From contig CAVQIP010000044.1 of assembly GCA_963712565.1 (NCBI GenBank), forward strand, positions 62,001-126,000: 64,000 nt of DNA. The letters are read 5' to 3'. The translations under genes and the position numbers were made by a program. Source of the DNA: VAZQ01 sp963712565. Its GTDB lineage: Bacteria; Pseudomonadota; Alphaproteobacteria; Rhizobiales; Xanthobacteraceae. Of the stretch, positions 20,668-30,497 are shown in pieces (the first letter of the stretch is position 1; each line of letters opens with the position of its first letter). Under the pieces are notes generated by a model. That model worked only from the letters and a program-made list of their open reading frames with translations. It was not told the origin of the DNA and ran no database searches.

Positions 20668-21468
20668 CTATTGGGCGTAGCGGGTGTAGTCGATCTTGAA
20701 CAGGTTGGGATCGGCCCGCTTGCTGCTGTCGAGATTGGAGACCGCGACCGTGGTGTCGTAGCCCTGCGGATCGGTCACCGTCCATTGCTTGAGCTGATAA
20801 TCCTTGGCGCCGACCATCATCATCAGCCGGCTGGTGCCGATGAGCGCCTGCTGCTCCTCGATGACGACGGTCACGAAGACGTCGTCGGCGCGCACTCCGA
20901 CCACGTTGGTTTCCTTCATGAGGTCGATGCGGTCGGACAGCAGAAAACGCAGCGGCGTCTGCGACAGCGGATAGAGGTCCTGGGTGGCGAGCTTGCGGTC
21001 GCGCACCACCACCGACTGCCCGTCGGCGATGATTTCGATCGGGCTCGGCGGCTCGTATTCGAACCGCACCTTGCCGGGCTTCTGGATGTAGAACTCGCCT
21101 TTGACGCGGCGGCCGTCGGGCCCGACCTGGACGAAATCGCCGTTCAACTGCTGCACGCTCGAGAGATAGGCGCTGACCTTGTCGACCTGCGCGCGCTGCG
21201 CCGGATTGAAGTTGGCGGCGGTGGTCGTTGCGGGCGGCGGCGCCGGCTCCGGGTCCTTGTCCAGATGAAACAGCGACTTCAGGCCGGCCGCCAGCCCGGA
21301 GCCGATGGACGGCGCGCCCGGGGCGGCCGCGGCGCCCTCCTTCGGCAGCGGCGCGGGCGTCGGCAGCGGAATGGTCTCAGCGTTCGCCGCCGCGGTCAGC
21401 AGGCCCAGTAAAACCGCCCAGACCCCCACCCCCCGGCTCATGCCAGCCATGATACCCCTCTCCCCCAC
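20668..21468 (-). CDS. lolA: Outer-membrane lipoprotein carrier protein LolA family
   Basis: Periplasmic chaperone that moves lipoproteins to the outer membrane. The product of up to 266 residues is intact. The signal peptide is GVWAVLLGLLTAAANAE; the best start is MSRGVGVW or one of two Met just upstream. A proline/alanine-rich linker of about 50 residues follows, then the LolA fold (VSAYLSSVQQLNGDFVQVGPDGRRVKGEFYIQKPGKVRFEYEPP, and PLRFLLSDRIDL). The linker is longer than in E. coli LolA. It lies between xthA and ftsK on the same strand, the order seen in Bradyrhizobium relatives. Confidence 0.88.
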   Translation of the reverse strand: MGERGIMAGMSRGVGVWAVLLGLLTAAANAETIPLPTPAPLPKEGAAAAPGAPSIGSGLAAGLKSLFHLDKDPEPAPPPATTTAANFNPAQRAQVDKVSAYLSSVQQLNGDFVQVGPDGRRVKGEFYIQKPGKVRFEYEPPSPIEIIADGQSVVVRDRKLATQDLYPLSQTPLRFLLSDRIDLMKETNVVGVRADDVFVTVVIEEQQALIGTSRLMMMVGAKDYQLKQWTVTDPQGYDTTVAVSNLDSSKRADPNLFKIDYTRYAQ

Positions 21469-21557
21469 CCGTCTCGTTCCGGGGGTCGATTAGCCGGCCT
21501 GTGTGGCGAGATGACGACTAACGCGGCGAATGGCCGTTTACCGGCCCGTCCCGACCC

Positions 21558-23976
21558 TCAATAGCGTTCCGCGTCCTCCTCGCCCACGAGGATTTCGCGC
21601 TTGCCGGCGTGGTTGGCCTGGCCGACGACGCCTTCCTTCTCCATCCGCTCCATGAGCGAGGCCGCCCGGTTGTAGCCGATCTGCAGCCGGCGCTGGATGT
21701 AGCTGGTGGAGGCCTTGCGGTCGCGCATGACGACCTGCACCGCCTGCTGGTAGAGGTCGCCGCCCTCGGGCTGGCCCATGCCGGTCGCGTCGAAGATCGG
21801 ATTGCCGTCCTCGTCCTCGTCGTCCGCCGCGGTGACGGCTTCGAGGTATTGCGGCGTGCCCTGCGACTTGAGGTGGCGGACGACCTTCTCGACCTCCTCG
21901 TCCGAGCAGAACGGCCCGTGCACGCGGCTGATGCGGCCGCCGCCGGCCATGTAGAGCATGTCGCCCTGGCCGAGCAGCTGCTCGGCGCCCTGCTCGCCCA
22001 GAATGGTGCGGCTGTCGATCTTGGAGGTGACCTGGAACGAGATGCGGGTCGGGAAATTGGCCTTGATGGTGCCGGTGATGACGTCGACCGACGGCCGCTG
22101 GGTCGCCAGGATCACGTGCAGGCCGGCGGCGCGCGCCATCTGGGCGAGCCGCTGCACCGCGCCCTCGATGTCCTTGCCGGCGACCATCATCAGGTCGGCC
22201 ATCTCGTCCACGATCACGACGATGTAGGGCAGCGGCTCGAGCTCGAGCTCCTCGTTCTCGTAGATCGCCTCGCCGCTCTCCTTGTCGTAGCCGGTGTGGA
22301 CGGTGCGGCTGAGCTTCTCGCCCTTGCGCCTTCGCCTCGGCCAGCCGCGCATTGTAGCCGTCGATGTTGCGCACGCCGAGCTTCGACATCTTCTTGTAGC
22401 GCTCCTCCATCTCGCGCACCGCCCATTTGAGCGCGACCACCGCCTTCTTCGGATCGGTGACGACCGGGGTGAGCAGATGCGGGATGCCGTCGTAGACGGA
22501 GAGCTCGAGCATCTTCGGATCGACCATGATCAGCCGGCACTGGTCCGGCCGCAGCCGGTAGAGCAGGCTCAGGATCATGGTGTTGATGGCGACCGATTTG
22601 CCGGAGCCGGTGGTGCCGGCGATCAGCAGATGCGGCATGCGCGCAAGATCGACGATCACCGGCTCGCCGCCGATGGTCTTGCCGAGACAGAGCGGCAGCT
22701 TGGCGCTGGTGTCGACGTAATCGCTGCTGGCGAGCAGCTCGCGCAGATAGACTTTTTCGCGCGTCGGATTGGGCAGCTCGATGCCGATGACGTTGCGCCC
22801 GGCGACCACGGCGACGCGCGCCGAGAGCGCGCTCATGGAGCGGGCGATGTCGTCGGCGAGCCCGATCACGCGCGACGACTTGATGCCGGGCGCGGGCTCG
22901 AGCTCGTAGAGCGTGACCACCGGGCCGGGCCGGGCATTGATGATCTCGCCGCGCACGCCGAAATCGCCGAGCACGCCTTCGAGCGCGGTGGCGTTGGTCT
23001 GCAGCGCGTCGGCGCTGAGCACGGCGCGCCCGATGGCTTTCGGCGCGGCGAGGAGCTCGAGCGCAGGCAGCACATAGCCGCCGCTCGAGCGGCGCACCGC
23101 GCGCGGCACCGCTCGCGGCTTGCGCGGCGAACGCGCCGGCGTGTCGTCGTCCTCGTCGTCCGGCTCCGGCGCGATCCGCGGCGCCAGCGTGGCGCGGGCG
23201 CCGTCGTCGAAACGCGGCTCGGTCCGGGCCTGCGCCGCCAGCGCCTCGCGCGGCGCCGGGCTCTGCGGTTGCGCGCGCCGCGTCAGCGCCCGGAGCAGGC
23301 GCGCCTTGAGGCTGAGGAAGCCGTGGGCGATCCAGCCGAGCGAGATCGATCCTCGCCTTCCCTCCTCATCCTCGCCGGCATCGTCCGCATCGCGGTCGCC
23401 GGCCCGCCAGCCGAAGCCGGCGGCGATCGCAAAGCAGACGAGCATCGCCGTGCCGGCGCCGCCGGCGATCGCCGCCCGCAGCACGGCCGACAGCGTTCCG
23501 CCCGCGAGCAGCGCCGGCAGCCGCAGCAGCGCAGTCGCCGATCACGCCGCCCAGCCCCGCCGGCAGCGGCCAGGTGCCGCTGCGCGGCAGCGCGGCGGCA
23601 CAGCCGGCCGCCAGCAGCAGCCGAGCAGCCAGAACAGCAGCCGAATGCGCTCGCGCTGCAGCGGCCGATGGGTGGCGAGCCGCCAGCCCCAGATGGCGAC
23701 CGGCAGGACGAGCGCGAGCGCCGCCACGCCGAGCAGCTGCATCAAGAGATCGGCGACGATGGCGCCGGGCGCGCCGAGCATGTTGCGCATCGGCGCATTG
23801 GTGGCGTGGCTGAGCGAGGGGTCCTGCACCGACCAGGTCGCGAGCGCGAGCGCGAGCAGCGTCGCGAGCGCAATCAGCGCGAGGCCGCCGAGTTCGCGCA
23901 GGCGCCGCCGCAGTGCATCGCGCACCGCTTCGGGAAGAAAGCTCAGACGATCGAGGCCGCGATCGATGGCCGGCAT
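21558..23976 (-). CDS. ftsK: DNA translocase FtsK, three frameshifts
   Basis: Membrane-anchored motor that pumps the chromosome terminus through the septum. Transmembrane helices occupy the first about 180 residues (LALIALATLLALALATW and others). The motor domain carries Walker A GTTGSGKS and Walker B IVVIVDEMADLMM. The C-terminal gamma domain (SYIQRRLQIGYNRAASLMERME) reads KOPS-type signals. Frames change near 23620 (one base missing), 23525 (extra T in GAC-T-GCG; removing it gives GGVIGDALLRLPA) and 22330 (extra C in GCG-C-AAG). Joined it has about 805 residues, a usual length. The stop is after EDAERY. Confidence 0.93.
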
Positions 23977-23985
23977 GGATATCCC

Positions 23986-25197
23986 TCAGCCCAGCACCGC
24001 GACCAGGCGATGCAGCGCCTCCGCGGTGGTCTCCTGGTCCTGCACCATGGCGACGCGAATGTAGCCAAGGCCGGGATTGCTTCCGTCGGCCTGGTCGCGC
24101 GCGAGGTAGCGCCCGGGTACGACGCGCAGCCCCGCCTCGCGCCACAGCCGCAGCGTCGCGGCCTCGTCGCCGCCGTGCGCCGAGACGTCGAGCCACAGAA
24201 AGAAGCCGCCGGCCGGCCGCCGATAGCCGTAGCGGTCGCCGATGATCTGGTCGGCGAGGTCGAATTTGCGCGCATAGAGCCGGCGGTTCTCCTCGACATG
24301 CGTCTCGTCGCCGTAGGCAGCGATGGCTACCCGCTGCGCCGGCATCGGCACCTGCGGCGCCGCGACGTTGCGCAGCTCGAGGAAGCGGGCGAGAAATGCG
24401 CGATCGCCGGCGGCGAAGCCGATGCGCAGCCCAGGCAGGTTCGAGCGCTTGGACAGCGATTGGAATTCGACCACGTTGGCAAAATCCGGGCCGGCCGCTT
24501 CGAGCATGCTGGCGGGCGCGTGTTGGGTGTAGATTTCGGAATAGCATTCGTCGCTGAACACCAGGAATCCGAATCGCCGCGCGAGCGCGACGAGGCGCGC
24601 GAGATAGGGCAGATCCGCAACCGCGCCCTGCGGGTTCGCGGGCGAGGCGATGAAGAAAGCGACCGTGCGCGCCAAGAGGTCCTCGGACAGCGCGTCGAGA
24701 TCGGGCAGGAAGCCGGTCGCCGCGGTAGCCGGCAGATAGACCGGCTCGCAATTGGCCGCGATGGCGCCGGCGGCATAGGCGGCATAGAACGGATTGGGGA
24801 TCAGCATGGCCGGGCGGCCGCGGCGGCCGCCGACGAAGCGCGCCGCCGCGATGGCGGCGAGAAACAGCCCCTCGCGCGAGCCGTTGAGCACCAGGACTTC
24901 GCTTGCCGGATCGAGCGCGCGCGGCAGCGCGAAGCGCCGCCCGAGCCAGCCGGCGGCGGCCGCGCAAAACGCGTCGAGCCCCTTGTTCATGGGGTAGCGG
25001 CCGAACTCGGCGATATGGGCGGCCAGGACCTCGCCGACGAACGGCGGCACCGGATGCTGCGGCTCGCCCACCGCCAGGCTGATCGCGGGCTTGCCGGGCT
25101 CGCTGTCGGCCAAAAGCTCGCGCAGCCGCACGAACGGCGAGCGGCCGACGTCGGCGCCGGGAGGCGAGGAAGGGATGACGCGTTCGGCGGCGGTCAT
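23986..25197 (-). CDS. Class I/II aminotransferase (DapC-like)
   Basis: PLP-dependent fold-type I transaminase of about 403 residues from MTAAERVIPSSPP. Motifs are LAVGEPQHPVPPFV, YPMNKGLDAFCAA, the NPFYAAYAAG segment, SPANPQG, FSDECYSEIY and the PLP lysine in SLSKRSNLPGLRIGFAAG. Homologues upstream of ftsK in alphaproteobacteria are usually called N-succinyldiaminopimelate aminotransferase, which would place it in lysine/peptidoglycan synthesis. That substrate is inferred from family position only. It ends 9 bases before ftsK and is probably co-transcribed. Confidence 0.85.
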   Translation of the reverse strand: MTAAERVIPSSPPGADVGRSPFVRLRELLADSEPGKPAISLAVGEPQHPVPPFVGEVLAAHIAEFGRYPMNKGLDAFCAAAAGWLGRRFALPRALDPASEVLVLNGSREGLFLAAIAAARFVGGRRGRPAMLIPNPFYAAYAAGAIAANCEPVYLPATAATGFLPDLDALSEDLLARTVAFFIASPANPQGAVADLPYLARLVALARRFGFLVFSDECYSEIYTQHAPASMLEAAGPDFANVVEFQSLSKRSNLPGLRIGFAAGDRAFLARFLELRNVAAPQVPMPAQRVAIAAYGDETHVEENRRLYARKFDLADQIIGDRYGYRRPAGGFFLWLDVSAHGGDEAATLRLWREAGLRVVPGRYLARDQADGSNPGLGYIRVAMVQDQETTAEALHRLVAVLG

Positions 25198-25352
25198 GAA
25201 CATCGACAACAGCGGCGCCCACACCCGCCGCACGGGGGATGTCCTAGCATAGGTGCGGCGGGGTTAAGACGCGATTAACCATCGAGGCCGCGGGGACGAC
25301 ATAGCCGGGCTTCCGCGATGGGAACGTCGGCACAAGCTCCGGCGCCCGCTCA

Positions 25353-25390
25353 TAAAAAGTGAGGGGCCCCAGCTTGCGCTGCGGCCCCCC
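25353..25390 (-). terminator. Intrinsic terminator after amtB1
   Basis: On the minus strand a GC-rich stem (GGGGCC-type arms with CAGC/GCTG inner pairs and a GCAA loop, 25363-25390) is followed by TCAC and then TTTTT at 25354-25358. It lies 45 bases past the amtB1 stop and ends the glnK1-amtB1 transcript. It is the clearest rho-independent terminator in the window. Confidence 0.8.
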
Positions 25391-25433
25391 GACGGCGAGG
25401 GCGGTGCCGGGTCTCCGCCCTAACCGTATTTCG

Positions 25434-26868
25434 TCAGTGCACGGTCTCGCCGTGCAGCGCGAGATCGAGACCTTCGCGCTCCACCTCGTCGCTGACGCGC
25501 AGGCCGATGAACATGTCGACCAGCTTGAGGATGATCAGCGACACGATGGCGTCGTAGACGAAGACGATGACGACGCCGTAGACCTGATTGAGGAACTGCG
25601 CCGGATTACCTTCGATCAGGCCGGCGGTGCCGCCGTACTGCTCGACCGCGAACACGCCGGTGAGCAGCGCGCCGACGATGCCGCCGACCGCGTGCACGCC
25701 GAAGGCATCGAGCGCGTCGTCATAGCCCAGCATGTGCTTCAAGCCGGTGCAGCCCCAGTAGCAGAACACGCCGGCGGCGACGCCGATGGCGACCGAGCCG
25801 AGCGGGCCGACGAAGCCCGAAGCCGGCGTGATGGCGACGAGCCCGGCGACCGCGCCGGTGCAGATGCCGATCACCGTCGGCTTGCCGCGCATCAGCCACT
25901 CGACGACCATCCAGGTGAATGCCGCCACCGCGGTCGCCATGTGCGTCACCAGCATGGCCATGCCGGCCTGCATGCCCGCGGTCACCGCCGAGCCGGCGTT
26001 GAAGCCGAACCAGCCGACCCACAGCAGCGAGGCGCCGATGAAGGTGAGCACCATGTTGTGGCCGGGGCCGGTTTCCTTGCGCTTGCCGAGCACGATGCAC
26101 GCCATCAGCCCGGCGACGCCGGAATTGATGTGCACGACCGTGCCGCCGGCGAAGTCGAGCACCTTGATCCAGTTGTCGGAGTTGCCGGCGGCGAGGAACC
26201 CGTCCGGCCCCCAGACCCAGTGCGCGATCGGCGAATAGACAAAGATCGCCCACAGCCCGATGAACCACAGCATGGCCGAGAACTTCATGCGCTCGGCGAA
26301 CGCGCCGGCGATCAGCGCCGGCGTGATGATGGCGAAGGTCAGCTGGAAGCACGATGTAGACGGTCTCGGGTATCGTCGGCGCCAGCGGATTGGGATTGCC
26401 GATGCCCTTGGCGATGTCGCTCACGATGCCTTGCAGCAAGGCGCGGTCGAGACCCCCGATGAACGGGGTTCCCGCCCGGAATGCCAGGCTGTAGGTGAAG
26501 ATCAGCCAGAGAATGCTGACGAGACAGGTGATGGCGAAGCTCGTCATCACGGTGTCGCCCACGTTCTTCTTGCGCACCATGCCGCCGTAGAACAGGCCGA
26601 GCCCCGGGATCGTCATCAGCAGCACCAGCGCCACCGAGGTCAGCATCCAGGCGGTGTCGCCGGAATTGGGCGTGCAGTTCTCGAGCACCGCCAGTTTCGG
26701 ATCCGGATTGCCGGCGCAGGCCGGCGGTGCCGCGTCAGCCGCCGGGGCCGGCGCGGCCGCCTCCTCGGCATAGGAGTGCTCGATCGCCGACATGCTCAGA
26801 AAGAGCGCGATGAGAACCCCGAGGGCGAGAGCCACGAGTCCCGCACGGCTTGGTTTCTTGAACGTCAT
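25434..26868 (-). CDS. amtB: Ammonium transporter AmtB (copy 1), one frameshift
   Basis: Trimeric inner-membrane ammonium channel. The N-terminus has a cleavable-looking hydrophobic segment (VALALGVLIALFLSMSAIEHSYA), then a Cys-containing linker and SGDTAWMLTSVALVLLMTIPGLGLFYGGMVRKKN. After the shift, MKFSAMLWFIGLWAIFVYSPIAHWVWG, the DFAGGTVVHINSG signature and GVHAVGGIVGALLTGVFA follow. The extra base is the G at 26349; removing it gives ETVYIVFQLTFAIITPAL. The locus is 3n+1 bases, about 477 residues, with an unusually long N-terminal linker. It follows glnK1 by 37 bases, which implies regulation by the cognate PII protein. Confidence 0.94.
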
Positions 26869-26905
26869 GGGTCTAACTCCTGTCGCTAGACGTTTGAGTG
26901 CGGGT

Positions 26906-27244
<339 letters not shown>

Positions 27245-27354
27245 GGGTTCGACCCCCGCTGAGGCCCCGTTCCTGCGGGGCGCAGGTTGTGGGGCAGCCT
27301 TCGTTGCGCGTTGACGCGCGAAGACGTGCCGCACGCGACAATGCGGCTGCCACG

Positions 27355-27371
27355 AATCAAGCTCCGTGCCA
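27355..27371 (-). promoter_or_regulatory. Candidate sigma-54 (RpoN) promoter of glnK1-amtB1
   Basis: The minus strand reads TGGCACGGAGCTTGATT. It contains TGGCACG, four bases, then TTG, matching the -24/-12 consensus TGGCACG-N4-TTGC except A for C in the last position. It lies 111 bases from the glnK1 start in the otherwise gene-free 27245-27629 gap. NtrC-dependent sigma-54 control is the known mode for glnK-amtB. I did not see an equally good match upstream of glnK2. Confidence 0.6.
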
Positions 27372-27629
27372 ATTCGCCGCGCGGCTGCTAAGTGCGTGGA
27401 AACAAAGGGCGTTTGCAGAAAGGCCAGGGGTGTGCCGCAGGCCGGCGGCAAGCGCCGCACAAAGACCGTTCAGGTCTGCATAATTTTTAATCGGGCACAG
27501 CGGAGATATATGTCCATTCCGTAGGCGCAGGCGGCCGAAGGCGCGCGCCCGGCCGCCGCGGCGGCGATGCGGACGGCCGAGGCAGCGATCGGTGCCGGCG
27601 CCGGCGGCAACGCCGACAATTCGGCCGGC

Positions 27630-28958
27630 CTATTGCAACGCTTCGCCGTGCTGGGTCACGTCGAGACCTTCGATCTCGTTCTGCTGGCTCACCCGCAGCG
27701 GCACCAGGAATTCGATCACCTTGAGCAGCACGTAGGTCAGCACGCCGGACCAGATCAGGACCGCGACGATGCCGTAGAGCTGGATCAGCACCTGTCGGGC
27801 ATTGCCTTCCAGCAGTCCCGGCGATCCCCCCGGGCTGTCCGGGCTCGCCGACAGCGCCGCCACCGCGAACACGCCAGTGAGCAGGGTGCCGGTCGCGCCG
27901 CCGACCCCGTGCACGCCGAAGACGTCGAGCGAATCGTCGTACCCGATCCGCAGCTTCAGCCAGGTGCAGGCCCAGAAGCAAAAGGCGCCGGCGATCAGAC
28001 CGATGACGACGCCGTGCCACGGCAGCACGAAGCCCGATGCCGGCGTGATGGTGCCGAGACCGGCAACCGCGCCCGAGATCATGCCGAGCACCGACGGCTT
28101 GCCGCGCGTCCACCATTCCAGGAACATCCAGGTCAACGCGCCGGTCGAGGCGGCGAGATGGGTTGCGGTGATCGCGAAGGCGGCGCGCGCGTTGGCACCG
28201 AGCGCCGAGCCGCCGTTGAAGCCGAGCCAGCCGACCCAGAGCAGACCGGTGCCGATCACCGCCAGCGACAGGTCATAGGGCGCGAAATTGTCCGTGCCGT
28301 AGCCGTAGCGCTTGCCCAGCACGTAAGCCGCGACCAGGCCGGCGACGCCGGCGTTGAGGTGGACGACGGTGCCGCCGGCGAAATCCAGAATGCCGGCCTT
28401 GGCGAGAAAGCCGCCGCCCCACACCCAGTGCGCGATCGGCACATAAACGAAGATCAGCCAGCCGCCGGCGAACCACAGGAACGCCGAAAATCGCATGCGG
28501 TCCGCGACCGCGCCCGCGACCAGCGCCACCGTGATGATTGCGAACGTCATCTGATAGAACATGAACAGCAGCTCGGGAATGGTCGGCGCGAATGCGCTGG
28601 TGGCGTCCATGCTGGTGCCGCGCAGGAACAGCCGCTCCAATGTTCCGAGCCAGGGTCCGTCGCCGACGAAGCTCAGGCTGTAGCCGACCGCAAACCACAA
28701 CAGCGAGCACAGGGCGGTGCAGGCGAAACTCTGCGCCATGGTGGCGAGCACGTTCTTCTTGCGCACCATCCCGCAATAGAACAGCGCCAGGCCCGGAATC
28801 GTCATCATCAGCACCAGGGCGGTGGCCGAGATCATCCAGGCGGTGTCGCCGCCGTCGATCTTGCCCGCCGCTTCCTGCGCCAAGGCCGGCGAGGCCGCGA
28901 GGCCGAAACTCAGCGCAGCCGCGATGCCGCACGCAATATGGCCGTTCTCGCTTTTCAT
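27630..28958 (-). CDS. amtB: Ammonium transporter AmtB (copy 2)
   Basis: Intact 442-residue paralogue. Signal-type N-terminus (HIACGIAAALSFGLAASPALAQ), then GDTAWMISATALVLMMTIPGLALFYCGMVRKKN. Pore-lining motifs include DFAGGTVVHLNAGVAGL, LLWVGWLGFNGGSAL, ITPASGFVLPWHG and DVFGVHGVGGATGTLLTG. The C-terminal QQNEIEGLDVTQHGEALQ is the cytoplasmic tail used for PII contact. It follows glnK2 by 28 bases. It differs clearly from copy 1 (cysteine in FYCGM, no long N-terminal linker), so the pair is an old duplication, not a recent one. Confidence 0.95.
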   Translation of the reverse strand: MKSENGHIACGIAAALSFGLAASPALAQEAAGKIDGGDTAWMISATALVLMMTIPGLALFYCGMVRKKNVLATMAQSFACTALCSLLWFAVGYSLSFVGDGPWLGTLERLFLRGTSMDATSAFAPTIPELLFMFYQMTFAIITVALVAGAVADRMRFSAFLWFAGGWLIFVYVPIAHWVWGGGFLAKAGILDFAGGTVVHLNAGVAGLVAAYVLGKRYGYGTDNFAPYDLSLAVIGTGLLWVGWLGFNGGSALGANARAAFAITATHLAASTGALTWMFLEWWTRGKPSVLGMISGAVAGLGTITPASGFVLPWHGVVIGLIAGAFCFWACTWLKLRIGYDDSLDVFGVHGVGGATGTLLTGVFAVAALSASPDSPGGSPGLLEGNARQVLIQLYGIVAVLIWSGVLTYVLLKVIEFLVPLRVSQQNEIEGLDVTQHGEALQ

Positions 28959-28986
28959 GCTGTCCCCCCTTGGATGCTGCGGACGC

Positions 28987-29325
28987 TTACAGGGCGTCGA
29001 CGTCGGTCTCGCCGGTTCTGATGCGGACGGCTTGATCGATCGCGGTGACGAAGATCTTGCCGTCGCCGATCTGGCCGGTCTTGGCGGAGGCGATGATGGC
29101 GTCGATCACGGTTCCGACGCGGTCCGACGGCACCGCCACCTCGATGCGGATCTTGGGCAGGAAATTCACGGCGTATTCGGCGCCGCGATAGATCTCGGTG
29201 TGGCCCTTCTGCCGGCCGTAGCCCTTGACTTCGCTTGCGGTCATGCCGTGCACGCCGACGGCCACCAGCGCGTCGCGAACTTCCTCGAGCTTGAATGGCT
29301 TGATGATGGCAATGACCAATTTCAT
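28987..29325 (-). CDS. glnK: PII signalling protein GlnK (copy 2)
   Basis: 112 residues starting MKLVIAIIKPFKLEEVRDAL. The T-loop GYGRQKGHTEIYRGAEY with Y51 is identical to copy 1, while the C-terminal half has diverged (IEVAVPSDRVGTVIDAIIAS). It heads the second glnK-amtB pair, 183 bases after the thioesterase stop. The leader is AT-richer than its surroundings (GAAAAATTAAGCGATTAG) and probably carries a promoter. Confidence 0.95.
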   Translation of the reverse strand: MKLVIAIIKPFKLEEVRDALVAVGVHGMTASEVKGYGRQKGHTEIYRGAEYAVNFLPKIRIEVAVPSDRVGTVIDAIIASAKTGQIGDGKIFVTAIDQAVRIRTGETDVDAL

Positions 29326-29508
29326 GAATTCGTCCCCCCGTGAGCGCGCGTTGCGCACAATATCGGCGTCGTGGCGAAAAATTAAGCGATTAGTTTCGCC
29401 GCCGGGATGGGCAATCGATTTAAGCTGTGGGCAGATCAGGACAGCAGATCTGACCTATACGGCGGGAAGCGGGCACGGGCGGAAGCAGAGCGATCGGGCG
29501 GACGACGC

Positions 29509-30423
29509 TCATGGCTTGCGTTCGTCGTCCGGCGGCCGCGGCCGCGCCTCCTGCGGCCGGCGCTCGCGCAGCAACCCCTCCTGCGCCACCGAAGCGACCA
29601 GCGTTCCGTCGCGGGCGAAGATGAGGCCGCGGGCAAAGCCGCGCGAGCCCGAGAGATTGGGGCTGTCGTGGGCGTACAGCAGCCAATCGTCGGCGCGAAA
29701 CGGGCGGTGGAACCAGAGCGCGTGGTCGAGGCTCGCGGCCATCATGGTCTTCTCGAACACCGTGCGCCCGTGCGGGATCAACGCGGAGTCGAGCAGCAAC
29801 ATGTCGGAGGCGTAGGCGAGCACGCATTCGTGGATCGCGTGCTCGTCCGGCAGCCGGGCGGTGGCGCGAATCCAGACGTGGAAGCGGCCGTTGGCGATCT
29901 TCTTGCCGAGGTAGCGGTCGAGCTCGACCGGCCGCCATTCGATCGGCCGCTCGCGCTCGTAATAGCGCCGCACCGGATCCGGCATCAGCGGCAGCACGCG
30001 CGCCTTGATGTCGGCTTCGTTCGGCAATTGCTCCGGCGTCGGGACGTCCGGCATCTCGGCCTGGTGGCTCATGCCGGGCTCGTCGCGGTGGAACGACACC
30101 GCCATGGTGAAGATGGCCTCGCCGTGCTGGATCGCGACCACGCGCCGGGTGGTGAAGCTGTTTCCGTCGCGGATGCGGTCGACCTCGTAGACGATCGGCA
30201 CCTTGGGGTCGCCGGCGAGGAGGAAATAGGCGTGCAGCGAATGCGGCGGCCGCCCCGCCACGTCGACGGTGCGGCAGGCCGCGACCAGCGCCTGGCCGAT
30301 CACCTGGCCGCCGAACACGCGCTGCCAGCCCACTTGCGGGGAGCGGCCGCGGAACAGGTTCACCTCGAGTTGCTCGAGGTCGAGGATGGCGAGCAGATCC
30401 TGAACGGCGGACGACATTTGCAA
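29509..30423 (-). CDS. tesB: Acyl-CoA thioesterase II
   Basis: Cleaves medium- and long-chain acyl-CoA. The 304-residue double-hotdog protein has family signatures FRGRSPQVGWQRVFGGQVIGQAL, PHSLHAYFLLAGDPKVPIVYEVDRIRDGNSF, MAVSFHRDEPG, and in the second hotdog ASLDHALWFHRPFRADDWLLYAHDSPNLSGSRGFARG. The C-terminal tail is Arg/Pro-rich and poorly conserved. It is divergent from the downstream hydroxylase gene. Confidence 0.94.
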   Translation of the reverse strand: MQMSSAVQDLLAILDLEQLEVNLFRGRSPQVGWQRVFGGQVIGQALVAACRTVDVAGRPPHSLHAYFLLAGDPKVPIVYEVDRIRDGNSFTTRRVVAIQHGEAIFTMAVSFHRDEPGMSHQAEMPDVPTPEQLPNEADIKARVLPLMPDPVRRYYERERPIEWRPVELDRYLGKKIANGRFHVWIRATARLPDEHAIHECVLAYASDMLLLDSALIPHGRTVFEKTMMAASLDHALWFHRPFRADDWLLYAHDSPNLSGSRGFARGLIFARDGTLVASVAQEGLLRERRPQEARPRPPDDERKP

Positions 30424-30497
30424 GCCTCACGGTCGATGCCCATCATCGTCCGCGGAAGCGGGCCGTGACAATGCTATAGTCGCGGCAGGAGGCGGTC

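Noticed and set aside
22294..25278. A 994-codon open frame antisense to ftsK and the aminotransferase, and many similar long antisense frames
   Set aside because: High GC makes stop codons rare in antisense frames. The translations are Arg/Asp/His/Leu-rich without recognisable motifs, while the opposite strand encodes clear families.
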